DNA from: Paracoccus spongiarum
GTDB lineage: Bacteria > Pseudomonadota > Alphaproteobacteria > Rhodobacterales > Rhodobacteraceae
Length of the DNA stretch: 64,000 bases
Direction of reading: 5' to 3'
NCBI RefSeq assembly: GCF_030732095.1
Contig: NZ_JAVAMQ010000010.1
Coordinates: forward strand, 62,001-126,000
Shown piece by piece: positions 8,138 through 19,348 of this stretch (its first letter is position 1; each line of letters opens with the position of its first letter). The position numbers and the translations under genes were made by a program. A model generated the notes under the pieces. The model did no database searches. It saw nothing but the letters and a program-made list of their open reading frames with translations, and was not told the DNA's origin.

Positions 8138-10084
8138 TCAGCGCAGATCGGGCGCTGTAGCCTCGTCTTTCAGAAGGGCGCTGGCCTCGGCCAGCGTCAA
8201 GGTGCTGCTGCCCTGCTGATCCAGCCGGCGCATCGACACGGTGCGATCCTCTACCTCTTTCATGCCGATGGCAAGAATTGCGGGCACTTTGGCGACGGAA
8301 TGTTCGCGGACCTTGTAGTTGATCTTCTCGTTGCGGACATCCGCCTCGGCGCGCAGTCCCGCGGCGCGCAGCGTGGCGACGACCTCGTGGACATAGGCAT
8401 CCGCGTCCGAGACGATCGAGGCGACCACCACCTGCCGCGGCGCCAGCCAGAAGGGCAGCTTGCCGGCGCTGTTCTCGATGAGGATGCCGATGAAGCGTTC
8501 GAAGCTGCCCAGAACGGCGCGGTGCAGCATGATCGGACGATGCTTGTGGCCGTCGGCGCCGACATATTCGGCGTCCAGACGTTCCGGCAGGTTCGGGTCC
8601 ACCTGCAAGGTGCCGCACTGCCAGTCGCGGCCGATCGCGTCGGTCAGCACGAATTCCAGCTTGGGCCCGTAAAAGGCGCCTTCGCCGGGGAAGATCGTGA
8701 AGTCGTGCCCGGCCGCCTTGCAGGCATTGCCCAGGGCAGCCTCGACCCGGTCCCAGCTTTCGTCCGATCCGATGCGCTTGTCCGGACGGGTGGACAGCTT
8801 GATCCTCCAGCCGCTGAAACCAAGATCGGCATAGATCCCGGCGAGGAACTCGATGAATTTCTTCGTCTCGGCTTCGATCTGATCCTCGCTGCAGAAGATA
8901 TGCGCGTCGTCCTGCGTGAAGCCGCGCACCCGCATGATCCCGTGCAGCGCGCCCGAGGGTTCATATCGGTTGCACGAGCCGAATTCCGCCATCCGCAGCG
9001 GCAGGTCGCGATAGGATTTCAGGCCGTGGTTGAAGACCTGCACATGGCAGGGGCAGTTCATCGGCTTCAGCGCGTTGATGGTCTTGGTCCGGGCATGGTC
9101 CTCATCGACCTCGACGATGAACATGTTTTCCTGATAGTTGTCCCAATGCCCTGATTCCTCCCACAGTTTCCGGCTGACAACCTGCGGGGTATTGACCTCG
9201 ACATAGCCATCTGCGCGCTGCTTGCGGCGCATGTAGTCCTGCAGCGTGACATAGATGTTCCAGCCGTTCGGGTGCCAGAAGACCTGGCCCGGCGCCTCTT
9301 CCTGCATGTGGAACAGGTCCATCTCGCGGCCCAGCTTGCGGTGGTCGCGCTTCGCGGCCTCCTCCAGCATGTGCAGATGCGCCTTGAGGTCGTCGCGGTT
9401 GCGGAAGGCGACGCCGTAGATGCGTTGCAGCATGGGGCGGCTGGCATCGCCCAGCCAGTAGGCACCGGCGACATGGGTCAGCTTGAAGGCATCGGCGGGC
9501 AGCTGGCCGGTCGATTGCAGATGCGGGCCGCGGCACAGATCCTGCCAGTCGCCATGCCAGTACATCCGCAGGTCCTCGCCCTCGGGGATGCGGTCGATCA
9601 GCTCCAGCTTGAAGGGCTCGCCCGCGGCCTCGTAATGGGCGATGGCGCGGGCGCGGTCCCAGACCTCGGTGCGGACCGGGTCGCGGGCGGTGATGATCTC
9701 TTTCATCTTCGCCTCGATGGCGCCCAGATCCTCGGGCGTGAAGGGTTCGGCCCGGTCGAAATCATAGAACCAGCCGTGGTCGCGGACCGGGCCGATGGTC
9801 ACCTTCACATCCGGCCAGATCGCCTGCACCGCACGGGCCATGACATGCGCGAAGTCGTGGCGGATCAGTTCCAGCGCCTGCGCCTCGTCCTTCATGCTGT
9901 GGATCGCGATGGCGCCGCTGGTGGTGATTGGCCAGGCCAGATCGATGTGGCGCCCGTCGAGGCTGGCCGAGATGGCGCGCTTTGCGAGGCCTGGCGCGAT
10001 GCTTTCGGCGACCTCGGCGGCGGTGACGCCGGCCGGGTAATCGCGCGCATTGCCATCGGGAAAGGTCAGGGAAATCTGGGACAT
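8138..10084 (-). CDS. thrS: Threonyl-tRNA synthetase
   Basis: This 648-residue class II synthetase charges tRNA-Thr. It has an N-terminal TGS domain (residues about 1-62), an editing domain, and a catalytic core with the zinc-ligand segment [10 protein letters not shown]. Motif 2 is in [17 protein letters not shown] and motif 3 in [18 protein letters not shown]-terminal anticodon-binding domain completes it. The start at 10084 follows GAGGAGG. Length matches the family. It is monocistronic as seen here, with the divergent hydrolase gene upstream. Confidence 0.97.
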   Translation of the reverse strand: MSQISLTFPDGNARDYPAGVTAAEVAESIAPGLAKRAISASLDGRHIDLAWPITTSGAIAIHSMKDEAQALELIRHDFAHVMARAVQAIWPDVKVTIGPVRDHGWFYDFDRAEPFTPEDLGAIEAKMKEIITARDPVRTEVWDRARAIAHYEAAGEPFKLELIDRIPEGEDLRMYWHGDWQDLCRGPHLQSTGQLPADAFKLTHVAGAYWLGDASRPMLQRIYGVAFRNRDDLKAHLHMLEEAAKRDHRKLGREMDLFHMQEEAPGQVFWHPNGWNIYVTLQDYMRRKQRADGYVEVNTPQVVSRKLWEESGHWDNYQENMFIVEVDEDHARTKTINALKPMNCPCHVQVFNHGLKSYRDLPLRMAEFGSCNRYEPSGALHGIMRVRGFTQDDAHIFCSEDQIEAETKKFIEFLAGIYADLGFSGWRIKLSTRPDKRIGSDESWDRVEAALGNACKAAGHDFTIFPGEGAFYGPKLEFVLTDAIGRDWQCGTLQVDPNLPERLDAEYVGADGHKHRPIMLHRAVLGSFERFIGILIENSAGKLPFWLAPRQVVVASIVSDADAYVHEVVATLRAAGLRAEADVRNEKINYKVREHSVAKVPAILAIGMKEVEDRTVSMRRLDQQGSSTLTLAEASALLKDEATAPDLR

Positions 10085-10236
10085 GTCGTCCTCCTCGTCG
10101 GTCTGGCGCCCACGGAACGCCCGGTTGCGGGTATGTCGCCCTCCCTTGGACCCCGCCGGCAAAACTGTCAAGATGAGCCCCGGCCGCGGCAGCCTGCTGC
10201 GGCGTGACCGGTGCAGCACCGTTGACAGGAGGACCC

Positions 10237-10983
10237 GTGACCGATCATCTCGACACGCCCGAGGGCAGGCGCCTTGCCTATCACCGCCTGCCGGGGCGCG
10301 GGCCGGGCGTCGTGTTTCTCGGCGGCTTCAGGTCCGACATGAGCGGCACCAAGGCGATGTTCCTGCAGGACTGGGCGCAGCGCAGCGGGCGGGCCTTCCT
10401 GCGGTTCGACTATTCCGGCCACGGCGCCAGCAGCGGCAGCTTCGAGGACGGCGCCATCGGCGACTGGGCCGCCGATGCACGCGCGGCGATCGGCGCGCTG
10501 ACCGAGGGGCCGCAGGTGATCGTCGGCTCCAGCATGGGCGGCTGGATCGCGCTTCTGATCGCGCGGGACATGCCCGATCGCGTCGCGGGCCTCGTGACCA
10601 TCGCCGCCGCACCGGATTTCACCGAACGCGGCTATTGGGCCGGTTTCTCGGAAGGTCAGCGCGATCTGCTGCTGCGCGAGGGACGGATCGCGCTGCCAAG
10701 CGATTATGACGATCAGCCCTATGTCATCACGCGCCGATTGATCGAGGAGGGGCGCGACAATCTGGTGATGGAGGCGCCGCTGCGCCTGAAGTTTCCGGTC
10801 AGGATGTTGCAGGGTAGCGCCGACGTGGATGTGCCGATAGCCTGGGCGCTGGACCTGCTGGATCACGCCGAGGGCGACGACCTGCGCCTGACGATTGTGA
10901 AGGGTGCGGACCACCGCTTCTCGACGCCCGACTGCCTTGCGCTGATGGCCCGCCAGATCGAGGATGTCGTGGGCCGGACCTAG
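10237..10983 (+). CDS. Alpha/beta hydrolase, ABHD10-like
   Basis: This 248-residue alpha/beta-hydrolase has the nucleophile elbow GSSMGG (serine near residue 105). Its core strand-loop is [12 protein letters not shown], and the catalytic histidine is in KGADHRFS. The overall plan resembles ABHD10-type palmitoyl thioesterases and bacterial carboxylesterases. The start is GTG at 10237, chosen because CAGGAGGA lies just upstream. An in-frame GTG at 10204 has no such site. It is divergent from thrS. The substrate is unknown. Confidence 0.8.
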   Translation: MTDHLDTPEGRRLAYHRLPGRGPGVVFLGGFRSDMSGTKAMFLQDWAQRSGRAFLRFDYSGHGASSGSFEDGAIGDWAADARAAIGALTEGPQVIVGSSMGGWIALLIARDMPDRVAGLVTIAAAPDFTERGYWAGFSEGQRDLLLREGRIALPSDYDDQPYVITRRLIEEGRDNLVMEAPLRLKFPVRMLQGSADVDVPIAWALDLLDHAEGDDLRLTIVKGADHRFSTPDCLALMARQIEDVVGRT

Positions 10984-11015
10984 CGTCGGGGTTCGCCCTG
11001 ATCGTCCCGCGCCGC

Positions 11016-11600
11016 CTACAGCCCCGCGTAAAGCGCCAGATCGCCAGCCAGGCGGGCGCGCAGGATCGACTCGTCGCCGGCGTCCAGATGGACATCGACG
11101 GCAGGGGGCACGTTGATGCGCGGCAACTCGATGGCGCAGTCCAGCCGATCCTCAAGGAAATCGACGAAGCTTTCCATCCCTTCATAGCGGAAGATCCGGT
11201 CGACCCGCGCCGCACCGTCGGTCAGGAACTCGGCCTGGGTGCCGATCCGAAGGTCGTCCGGCCCGTCCGAGGCGACATAGTCCTGCACGAAGCGCGCAAA
11301 GCTGACACCCTCCATCCGGTGCAGGGGATCGTCATGGTCGTCGCGCTGGCGGAAGCGGTACCAGCTGCGCAGCCAGTCGACCGGCTCGCGCATCAGCGCG
11401 ACGGTCGCGAAATCCTCGCCGGTCTGGGCGCGCAGCCACGGGCCGACATGGCGGCGATAGGTGCCGATATCGGTATGCTTCAGCGCCGCCGGCCGCTGGA
11501 TCGAGGCCGAGGCCAGCGATTCCAGCGCCACCTCGACCGCCGTCGAGCCGGCCTTGGGGGTGGCCAGAAACACCAGCCGGCGATCCCAGAAAATCAGCAT
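11016..11600 (-). CDS. Sulfotransferase family protein
   Basis: This 194-residue protein carries the 5'-phosphosulfate-binding loop VFLATPKAGSTAVE near residues 10-23. The 3'-phosphate-binding segment is VALMREPVDWLRSWYR. Both are hallmarks of PAPS-dependent sulfotransferases. It would move a sulfate group from PAPS to an acceptor, often a carbohydrate or lipid in this bacterial group. It is a lone gene converging on the hydrolase gene. The acceptor is not predictable. Confidence 0.75.
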   Translation of the reverse strand: MLIFWDRRLVFLATPKAGSTAVEVALESLASASIQRPAALKHTDIGTYRRHVGPWLRAQTGEDFATVALMREPVDWLRSWYRFRQRDDHDDPLHRMEGVSFARFVQDYVASDGPDDLRIGTQAEFLTDGAARVDRIFRYEGMESFVDFLEDRLDCAIELPRINVPPAVDVHLDAGDESILRARLAGDLALYAGL

Positions 11601-11744
11601 GGTCCGAACGTCCTGTCAGCGTGTGGTCCGCCGGGGCGGGGCGGGCGGGCGCGGCATATCGGCTGGGCGGGCGGATGTAAACGATTTGTTAATCGCTGGC
11701 GCGCGAAGATGTGGTGCGAATCGGGCCGAACCGCCAGTTCGCCC

Positions 11745-11773
11745 TTGCAAAACCACGCCGGATCGCGCATTCA
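11745..11773 (+). promoter_or_regulatory. Candidate recA promoter
   Basis: TTGCAA (11745-11750) and CATTCA (11768-11773) are separated by exactly 17 bp. They lie directly upstream of the LexA box, where a repressor would block RNA polymerase. The -10 match is weak. Confidence 0.35.
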
Positions 11774-11780
11774 GGCGCTA

Positions 11781-11795
11781 GAACAACAAGTGAAC
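11781..11795 (+). promoter_or_regulatory. LexA (SOS) box of recA, alphaproteobacterial type
   Basis: GAAC-AACAAGT-GAAC is a perfect GAAC-N7-GAAC direct repeat, the complement of the GTTC-N7-GTTC box established for LexA in Rhodobacter and other alphaproteobacteria. It lies 60 bp upstream of the recA start codon. Confidence 0.85.
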
Positions 11796-11855
11796 ATCAG
11801 GACCCGCGCCGCGGATTGCCCCGGTCCGGGGGCTGTGAAATAAGGTGAGGACCAG

Positions 11856-12929
11856 ATGGCACAGGCGAGCATTTTCGACATGAACGACAAACGCAGTGCG
11901 GACAAGCAGAAGGCGCTGGACAGCGCACTTGCGCAGATCGAACGGCAGTTCGGCAAGGGCTCGATCATGAAGCTGGGCAAGGACAACCCGGTCGCCGAGA
12001 TCGAGGCGACCTCGACCGGGTCGCTGGGCCTCGACATCGCACTGGGGATCGGCGGTCTGCCCAAGGGCCGCATCATCGAGATCTACGGCCCCGAAAGCTC
12101 GGGCAAGACGACGCTGACCCTGCATGCCGTCGCCGAGGAACAGAAGAAGGGCGGTGTCTGTGCCTTCGTCGATGCCGAACATGCGCTGGACCCGCAATAT
12201 GCCCGCAAGCTGGGCGTCAACCTGGACGAGTTGCTGATCAGCCAGCCCGACACCGGCGAACAGGCGCTGGAGATCGTCGATACGCTGGTCCGTTCGGGCG
12301 CTGTCAGCATGGTGGTTGTCGACTCGGTCGCCGCGCTGACCCCGAAATCCGAGATCGAGGGCGACATGGGCGATGCGCAGGTCGGCGCGCAGGCCCGGCT
12401 GATGAGCCAGGCTATGCGCAAGCTGACCGCCAGCATCGGCCGGTCGAACTGCATGGTGATCTTCATCAACCAGATCCGCATGAAGATCGGCGTCATGTTC
12501 GGCAGCCCCGAGACCACCTCGGGGGGCAACGCGCTGAAATTCTATGCGTCGGTCCGGCTGGACATCCGCCGCACCGGCTCGATCAAGGATCGCGACGAGG
12601 TGATCGGCAACACCACCAAGGTGAAGGTGGTCAAGAACAAGGTCGCGCCGCCCTTCCGGCAGGTCGAGTTCGACATCATGTATGGCGAGGGCATCAGCAA
12701 GGTGGGCGAACTGGTCGACCTTGGCGTCAAGGCGGGCGTGGTCGAGAAGTCGGGCGCCTGGTATTCCTACGGCGATCAGCGCATCGGCCAAGGCCGCGAG
12801 AACGCCAAGCAGTATCTGCGCGACAATCCCGACCTGGCCTATGCGATCGAGGACAAGATCCGCGCCAGCCACGGGCTGGATTTCGGCGCCCCCGACGGCC
12901 ATGATGAGGCCGAACTGACCGAGGACTGA
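11856..12929 (+). CDS. recA: Recombinase RecA
   Basis: This 357-residue protein coats single-stranded DNA, performs strand exchange and triggers LexA self-cleavage in the SOS response. Walker [10 protein letters not shown] is at residues 78-86, and Walker B ([11 protein letters not shown]) and loop L2 ([21 protein letters not shown] region) are intact. The C-terminus is acidic, as usual. The start follows GGTGAGG. A LexA box lies upstream, so SOS control is expected. Confidence 0.98.
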   Translation: MAQASIFDMNDKRSADKQKALDSALAQIERQFGKGSIMKLGKDNPVAEIEATSTGSLGLDIALGIGGLPKGRIIEIYGPESSGKTTLTLHAVAEEQKKGGVCAFVDAEHALDPQYARKLGVNLDELLISQPDTGEQALEIVDTLVRSGAVSMVVVDSVAALTPKSEIEGDMGDAQVGAQARLMSQAMRKLTASIGRSNCMVIFINQIRMKIGVMFGSPETTSGGNALKFYASVRLDIRRTGSIKDRDEVIGNTTKVKVVKNKVAPPFRQVEFDIMYGEGISKVGELVDLGVKAGVVEKSGAWYSYGDQRIGQGRENAKQYLRDNPDLAYAIEDKIRASHGLDFGAPDGHDEAELTED

Positions 12930-12953
12930 GACGGCCGCCGGGAGGCGGATGGG

Positions 12954-12974
12954 GCGCGGGCGATCGTCCCGCGC
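12954..12974 (+). terminator. Weak terminator-like hairpin after recA
   Basis: An inverted repeat GCGCGGG/CCCGCGC (12954-12960 with 12968-12974) with a 7-nt loop lies 24 bp after the recA stop. No T-run follows, so it may only be an mRNA 3' stabiliser. Confidence 0.3.
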
Positions 12975-13103
12975 GCTGTCCGTTGCCGGCCGGGCGGTGC
13001 GGGCGGGCACCGCGCCGGGATCGCTGGACAGATGGGCCGCCCGGGTCTAGACCAAGGCGCGACCGGGCGCGCCGGTCCGTGTCCAGACCCTGCCAGGAAC
13101 GCC

Positions 13104-15763
<2,660 letters not shown>

Positions 15764-15767
<4 letters not shown>

Positions 15768-16057
15768 CCGCGTTGTGGATCGCCCATGTCACCGTGACCG
15801 ACCCCGAGGCCTATGGCCGCTACGCGCAGGCCGCGGGTCCTGCCATCGCTGCGCATGGCGGCGTGTTCCTGGCCCGCGGCGGCCGCTTTCGCCAGATGGA
15901 GGGGGCCGAGCGTCCGCGCAACGTGGTCGCGCGCTTTCCCAGCTTCGAGGCCGCGGTCGCCTGCTATGACAGCGCCGAATACCAGGCCGCGCTGGCCCAT
16001 GCCAGGGGCGCGTCCGAGCGCGATCTGGTGATCGTCGAGGAAACGCCCCCGGCCTGA
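15764..16057 (+). CDS. DUF1330 domain protein
   Basis: This 97-residue protein has the ferredoxin-like DUF1330 fold, recognisable from [25 protein letters not shown] and [20 protein letters not shown]. The molecular function of the family is not established; related folds include monooxygenase-like dimers. Its start codon is embedded in the alaS stop, so it is translated with alaS. It converges on the transglutaminase gene 10 bp away. Confidence 0.8.
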
Positions 16058-16067
16058 CCGGCGCCGG

Positions 16068-16949
16068 TCAGCCGGCCTCCTCGACCAGATCGACACTGTG
16101 CGTCCCGGTCTGCGATCCGACCAGCCGCATCATGCCGGTCACCGGCGCGGTGTCGGAATAGTCGCGGCCATAGCCGATGGTGACGTGATCGGCAGACACG
16201 AAGCAGGCGTTCGTCGGATCGAACTCGACCCAGCCGGCCTCGATCCCGGTCCAGGCACGCACCCAGGCATGCATGGCGTCCGCCCCCTCGAGGCGCGGTC
16301 GGCCCGGCGGCGGCAGGGTCCGCAGAAAGCCTGACACATAGGCGGCAGGAATGCCGAGGCTGCGCAGCGCGGCGATCATGATCTGCGAGAAATCCTGGCA
16401 GACCCCGTGCCGTCCGGCAAAGGCCGTGGCGATCGGCGTGTCGACCTCGGTCGCCTCGGGATCGAAGCGCATGATCCGGTGCAGGGCATGGCCCAGTTGC
16501 TCGACCGCGGCACAGGCGGTGCCGGCGTCCCGGCTGCTGCGCGCGGCGAAGGCCGTGATCTCGGGCACGGCCGGGATGTGGGGCGATGCGGCCAGGAAGT
16601 GATGCGGCGAATCCGGGCCCAGATCGGTGATTTCGGCCAGTTCCTCGCCCAGCCGCGGCAGCGGCGCGGACAGGTCGAGGCTGCTGCTGGTCGAATGGCG
16701 AAGGATCTGCGCCGTCATGTCGAAGCGCAGGCTGGACAGCCCCGCGGGCAGCACCAGTTCTATCACCTCGTTGCCGAAGAAGTCGCGAAACCACGCCTCT
16801 TCCAGCGGTTCGGGATCGGCCGCGACGTGGCAGCGCAGGACCTGTTGAAGGCCGGGGATGTCGCGCGGGCAGATGCGCAGCAATTGCCGCCCGGCGCCGA
16901 TCGGGCGGCGGAAGTCGTGGCGGATGGTCAGGCGCAGGCGATAGCGCAT
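16068..16949 (-). CDS. Stand-alone transglutaminase-like cysteine protein
   Basis: This 293-residue protein has a bacterial transglutaminase-like N-terminal region, then a transglutaminase core with a complete triad. The residues are Cys184 in GVCQDFSQ, His227 in MHAWVRAW and Asp244 in WVEFDPTNA. Such proteins act as peptidases, deamidases or amine transferases. It is the last gene of a three-gene minus-strand operon; its ATG shares one base with the upstream stop (TGATG). Co-occurrence with permuted ATP-grasp and DUF2126 ligases points to cutting or exchanging peptide bonds made by them. This role is predicted, not shown. Confidence 0.85.
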   Translation of the reverse strand: MRYRLRLTIRHDFRRPIGAGRQLLRICPRDIPGLQQVLRCHVAADPEPLEEAWFRDFFGNEVIELVLPAGLSSLRFDMTAQILRHSTSSSLDLSAPLPRLGEELAEITDLGPDSPHHFLAASPHIPAVPEITAFAARSSRDAGTACAAVEQLGHALHRIMRFDPEATEVDTPIATAFAGRHGVCQDFSQIMIAALRSLGIPAAYVSGFLRTLPPPGRPRLEGADAMHAWVRAWTGIEAGWVEFDPTNACFVSADHVTIGYGRDYSDTAPVTGMMRLVGSQTGTHSVDLVEEAG

Positions 16950-19342
16950 CAGATGAAATAGGCCGTTGTGAGAAGATCGGACAGTTCGCCGATGCGCATC
17001 TGGACCGACCACAGCTGTTCGGTCGTCATCTGCGCCGGATCGGCGGTGGCAAGTTCGGCGTGAAGGCGCAGCACCTCGCGCGCCAGTGGCGACAACGCGC
17101 CGTGTTCGTTGGCGGCGGGCAGCATGTCGATCTGGTCGCGCAGCCCGTCGATCTGGTGGCGCAGCGCACGCGGGTTCAGCGGGTCCAGCGCCAGCAGGTC
17201 GATCACCGAGTCGCGGCTGGCGGTGGCGTTGTAGCGGCGGCGATGGGTCAGCACGCTGTCGCCCAGCTCGATCGCAAGATCCAGCGAGCCTTCGGGCGCG
17301 TCCGGGTCGGCCAGCACCGCCAGCGCGGTCGAAATGCCCATCGCGCGTTCGTGCAGCCTGCCGATGCTGAGAAAGCGCCAGCCGACAAAGCGGTACATGT
17401 TCTCGTGCACGAGGCCCGAGATGCCCGCCAGCTTGCGCAACAGCGCGCTGAGTGCGCGGGCCGAATCATCGCCCGGCGCGACCCGCAACGCCATGCGCCG
17501 GGCGCTGCGATTGACATCGTCCAGCGCCGACCACGCATCGGGCGAGAACCGGTCGCGCACCTGCCCGGCGCTGCTGATCGCGGCCTCCAGGCTGTCCAGC
17601 AGGGCTTGCGGGACCCCCTGTCCCGGCTTGACGCCATTGCGGTCGAAAAGCGGAGTCATCGCCGCCAGCAGCGGCGCACTGGCCGCGCCCGCCTCGGCCA
17701 GCCGCGTGTGATAGGCCCGCAGCAGCCGCACGATCCCCTCGCTGCGCTCGACATAGCGACCCAGCCAGAACAGGTTGTCGGCAGCGCGGGCGGGCAGCGC
17801 GCTTGGGCTGGGGCGGCGCTGCGCCGCGCCATAGGCCGTAACCATGCTGACCGCCGGCACCGGATCGGGGCTGACTACCCAGACATCGGCGGCGCTGCCG
17901 CCCATCTGCATCGCGATCGCGGCGGGATCGGGGGTCGCCCCGATGCGGGCGAAGCCGCCCGGCATGACCGTCCAGCCGGTCGCCGTGCGCGCCAGAAACA
18001 CCCGCAGCGTCATCGGCCGCGGCATCAGCCGCCCTGCCACCAGCGTCGGCGTGGTGGACAGCGTCACCGCCTCTTGCGCGACAAGGCCCGCGCCCTGCGG
18101 TTGCAGGCGGCGGGCGAGTTCGGCGGTGCTCATCGTGGCGGCCCGGATCGCATCGCTGCGCTGGTCCATCGGCATGCCTGTGTCCAGCGCGTCGCCGAGG
18201 ATCATCCGTTCGGGCGCTGCCAGCACGGCGCTGCGCGCGGTCGCGTCGCCGCACCACCAGGTCGCGATGTTCGGCATCGCCAGCGGCGCGCCCAGCAGAT
18301 GCGGCGCCAGCTTCGGCAGGAAGGCCATCATCGCCCGCGCCTCGAGTACCCCCGACCCCAGCGCGTTCACCATGGTCAGCGATCCGGCGCGCAGCGCCGC
18401 CACCATTCCCGGCGTGCCGATCCGCGAGGTCGCGTCCAGTTCCAGCGGGTCGGCATAGCCGCCGTCCAGTCGGCGCCACAGCACCTCGACCGGGCGCATC
18501 CCGGCGACCGTGCGCACCATCAGCCGGCCCTCGGACACGTTCAGGTCCTCGCCCTGCACCAGCGTGAAGCCCAGGTATCGGGCGATGTAGGCGTGTTCGA
18601 AATAGGTCTCGTTCAGGGGGCCGGGGGTCAGGATCGCCACGCGGCTGTCGCGATCCTGCCGGCCGGCCAGCAGCGCATCGCGGAAATCGCGGAAGAAGCC
18701 GGCCAGCCGATGCACGTTCTCCTGGGCAAAAAGGCCCGAAAAGGCGCGCGCGGTGGCGACGCGGTTTTCCAGCGCATAGCCCGCCCCCGAGGGTGCCTGC
18801 GTGCGGTCGGCCAGCACCCACCACTTGCCGTCCGGCCCCCGGCCCAGTTCGAAGGCGAGGAAATGCAGGTGATGGCCCGATCGCGGCCGGATGCCGACCA
18901 TCGGGCGCAGCCAGCCGGGATTGCCCGCCACCAGTGCCGGCGGCAGCCGTCCCGACGCGACCAGCCGGTTCGGGCCGTAGAGGTCGGCCATCACCGCCTC
19001 CAGCAGGTCGGCGCGCTGGACCAGCGCGGCCGAGATCGCCGACCAGTCCTGCTGGTCCAGCAGCACCGGAACATGGCTGAAGGGCCAGGGGCGGTCGCTG
19101 GGCTGGACGCCGCCATACTGGCGGTAGAACACGCCGCTGTCGCGCAGATAGCGGTCGGCGCGCGCCAGGTGGCCGGCCAGTTCCGACGGCGACAGGCTGC
19201 CCAGATGCCCGGCCAGCGAGGTCCAGATCGGCCTGACCCGCCCGGCGACATCCAGCAGCTCGTCCGGGACGCCCGGCAGGGGGCGATACCCGTCGAGGCC
19301 CGCCCCGGCCCCCGTCATCTGCGCCGCGCCGTCGCCCGTCAT
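16949..19342 (-). CDS. Circularly permuted ATP-grasp ligase fused to alpha-E domain
   Basis: This 797-residue protein has an N-terminal circularly permuted ATP-grasp domain (about 1-500), recognised from RPWPFSHVPVLL, LTPGPLNETYFEHAYIARYLG and NALGSGVLEARAM. The all-helical alpha-E domain (about 513-797) begins with NLFWLGRYVERSEG. In many genomes these are two separate genes (COG2308 and COG2307); here they are fused. ATP-grasp enzymes form amide bonds through acyl phosphates. Comparative genomics (Iyer and colleagues) predicted that this pair works in peptide synthesis or tagging. AGGG precedes the start, 6 bp after the DUF2126 gene. The substrate is unknown. Confidence 0.88.
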   Translation of the reverse strand: MTGDGAAQMTGAGAGLDGYRPLPGVPDELLDVAGRVRPIWTSLAGHLGSLSPSELAGHLARADRYLRDSGVFYRQYGGVQPSDRPWPFSHVPVLLDQQDWSAISAALVQRADLLEAVMADLYGPNRLVASGRLPPALVAGNPGWLRPMVGIRPRSGHHLHFLAFELGRGPDGKWWVLADRTQAPSGAGYALENRVATARAFSGLFAQENVHRLAGFFRDFRDALLAGRQDRDSRVAILTPGPLNETYFEHAYIARYLGFTLVQGEDLNVSEGRLMVRTVAGMRPVEVLWRRLDGGYADPLELDATSRIGTPGMVAALRAGSLTMVNALGSGVLEARAMMAFLPKLAPHLLGAPLAMPNIATWWCGDATARSAVLAAPERMILGDALDTGMPMDQRSDAIRAATMSTAELARRLQPQGAGLVAQEAVTLSTTPTLVAGRLMPRPMTLRVFLARTATGWTVMPGGFARIGATPDPAAIAMQMGGSAADVWVVSPDPVPAVSMVTAYGAAQRRPSPSALPARAADNLFWLGRYVERSEGIVRLLRAYHTRLAEAGAASAPLLAAMTPLFDRNGVKPGQGVPQALLDSLEAAISSAGQVRDRFSPDAWSALDDVNRSARRMALRVAPGDDSARALSALLRKLAGISGLVHENMYRFVGWRFLSIGRLHERAMGISTALAVLADPDAPEGSLDLAIELGDSVLTHRRRYNATASRDSVIDLLALDPLNPRALRHQIDGLRDQIDMLPAANEHGALSPLAREVLRLHAELATADPAQMTTEQLWSVQMRIGELSDLLTTAYFI

Positions 19343-19348
19343 GGCGCC

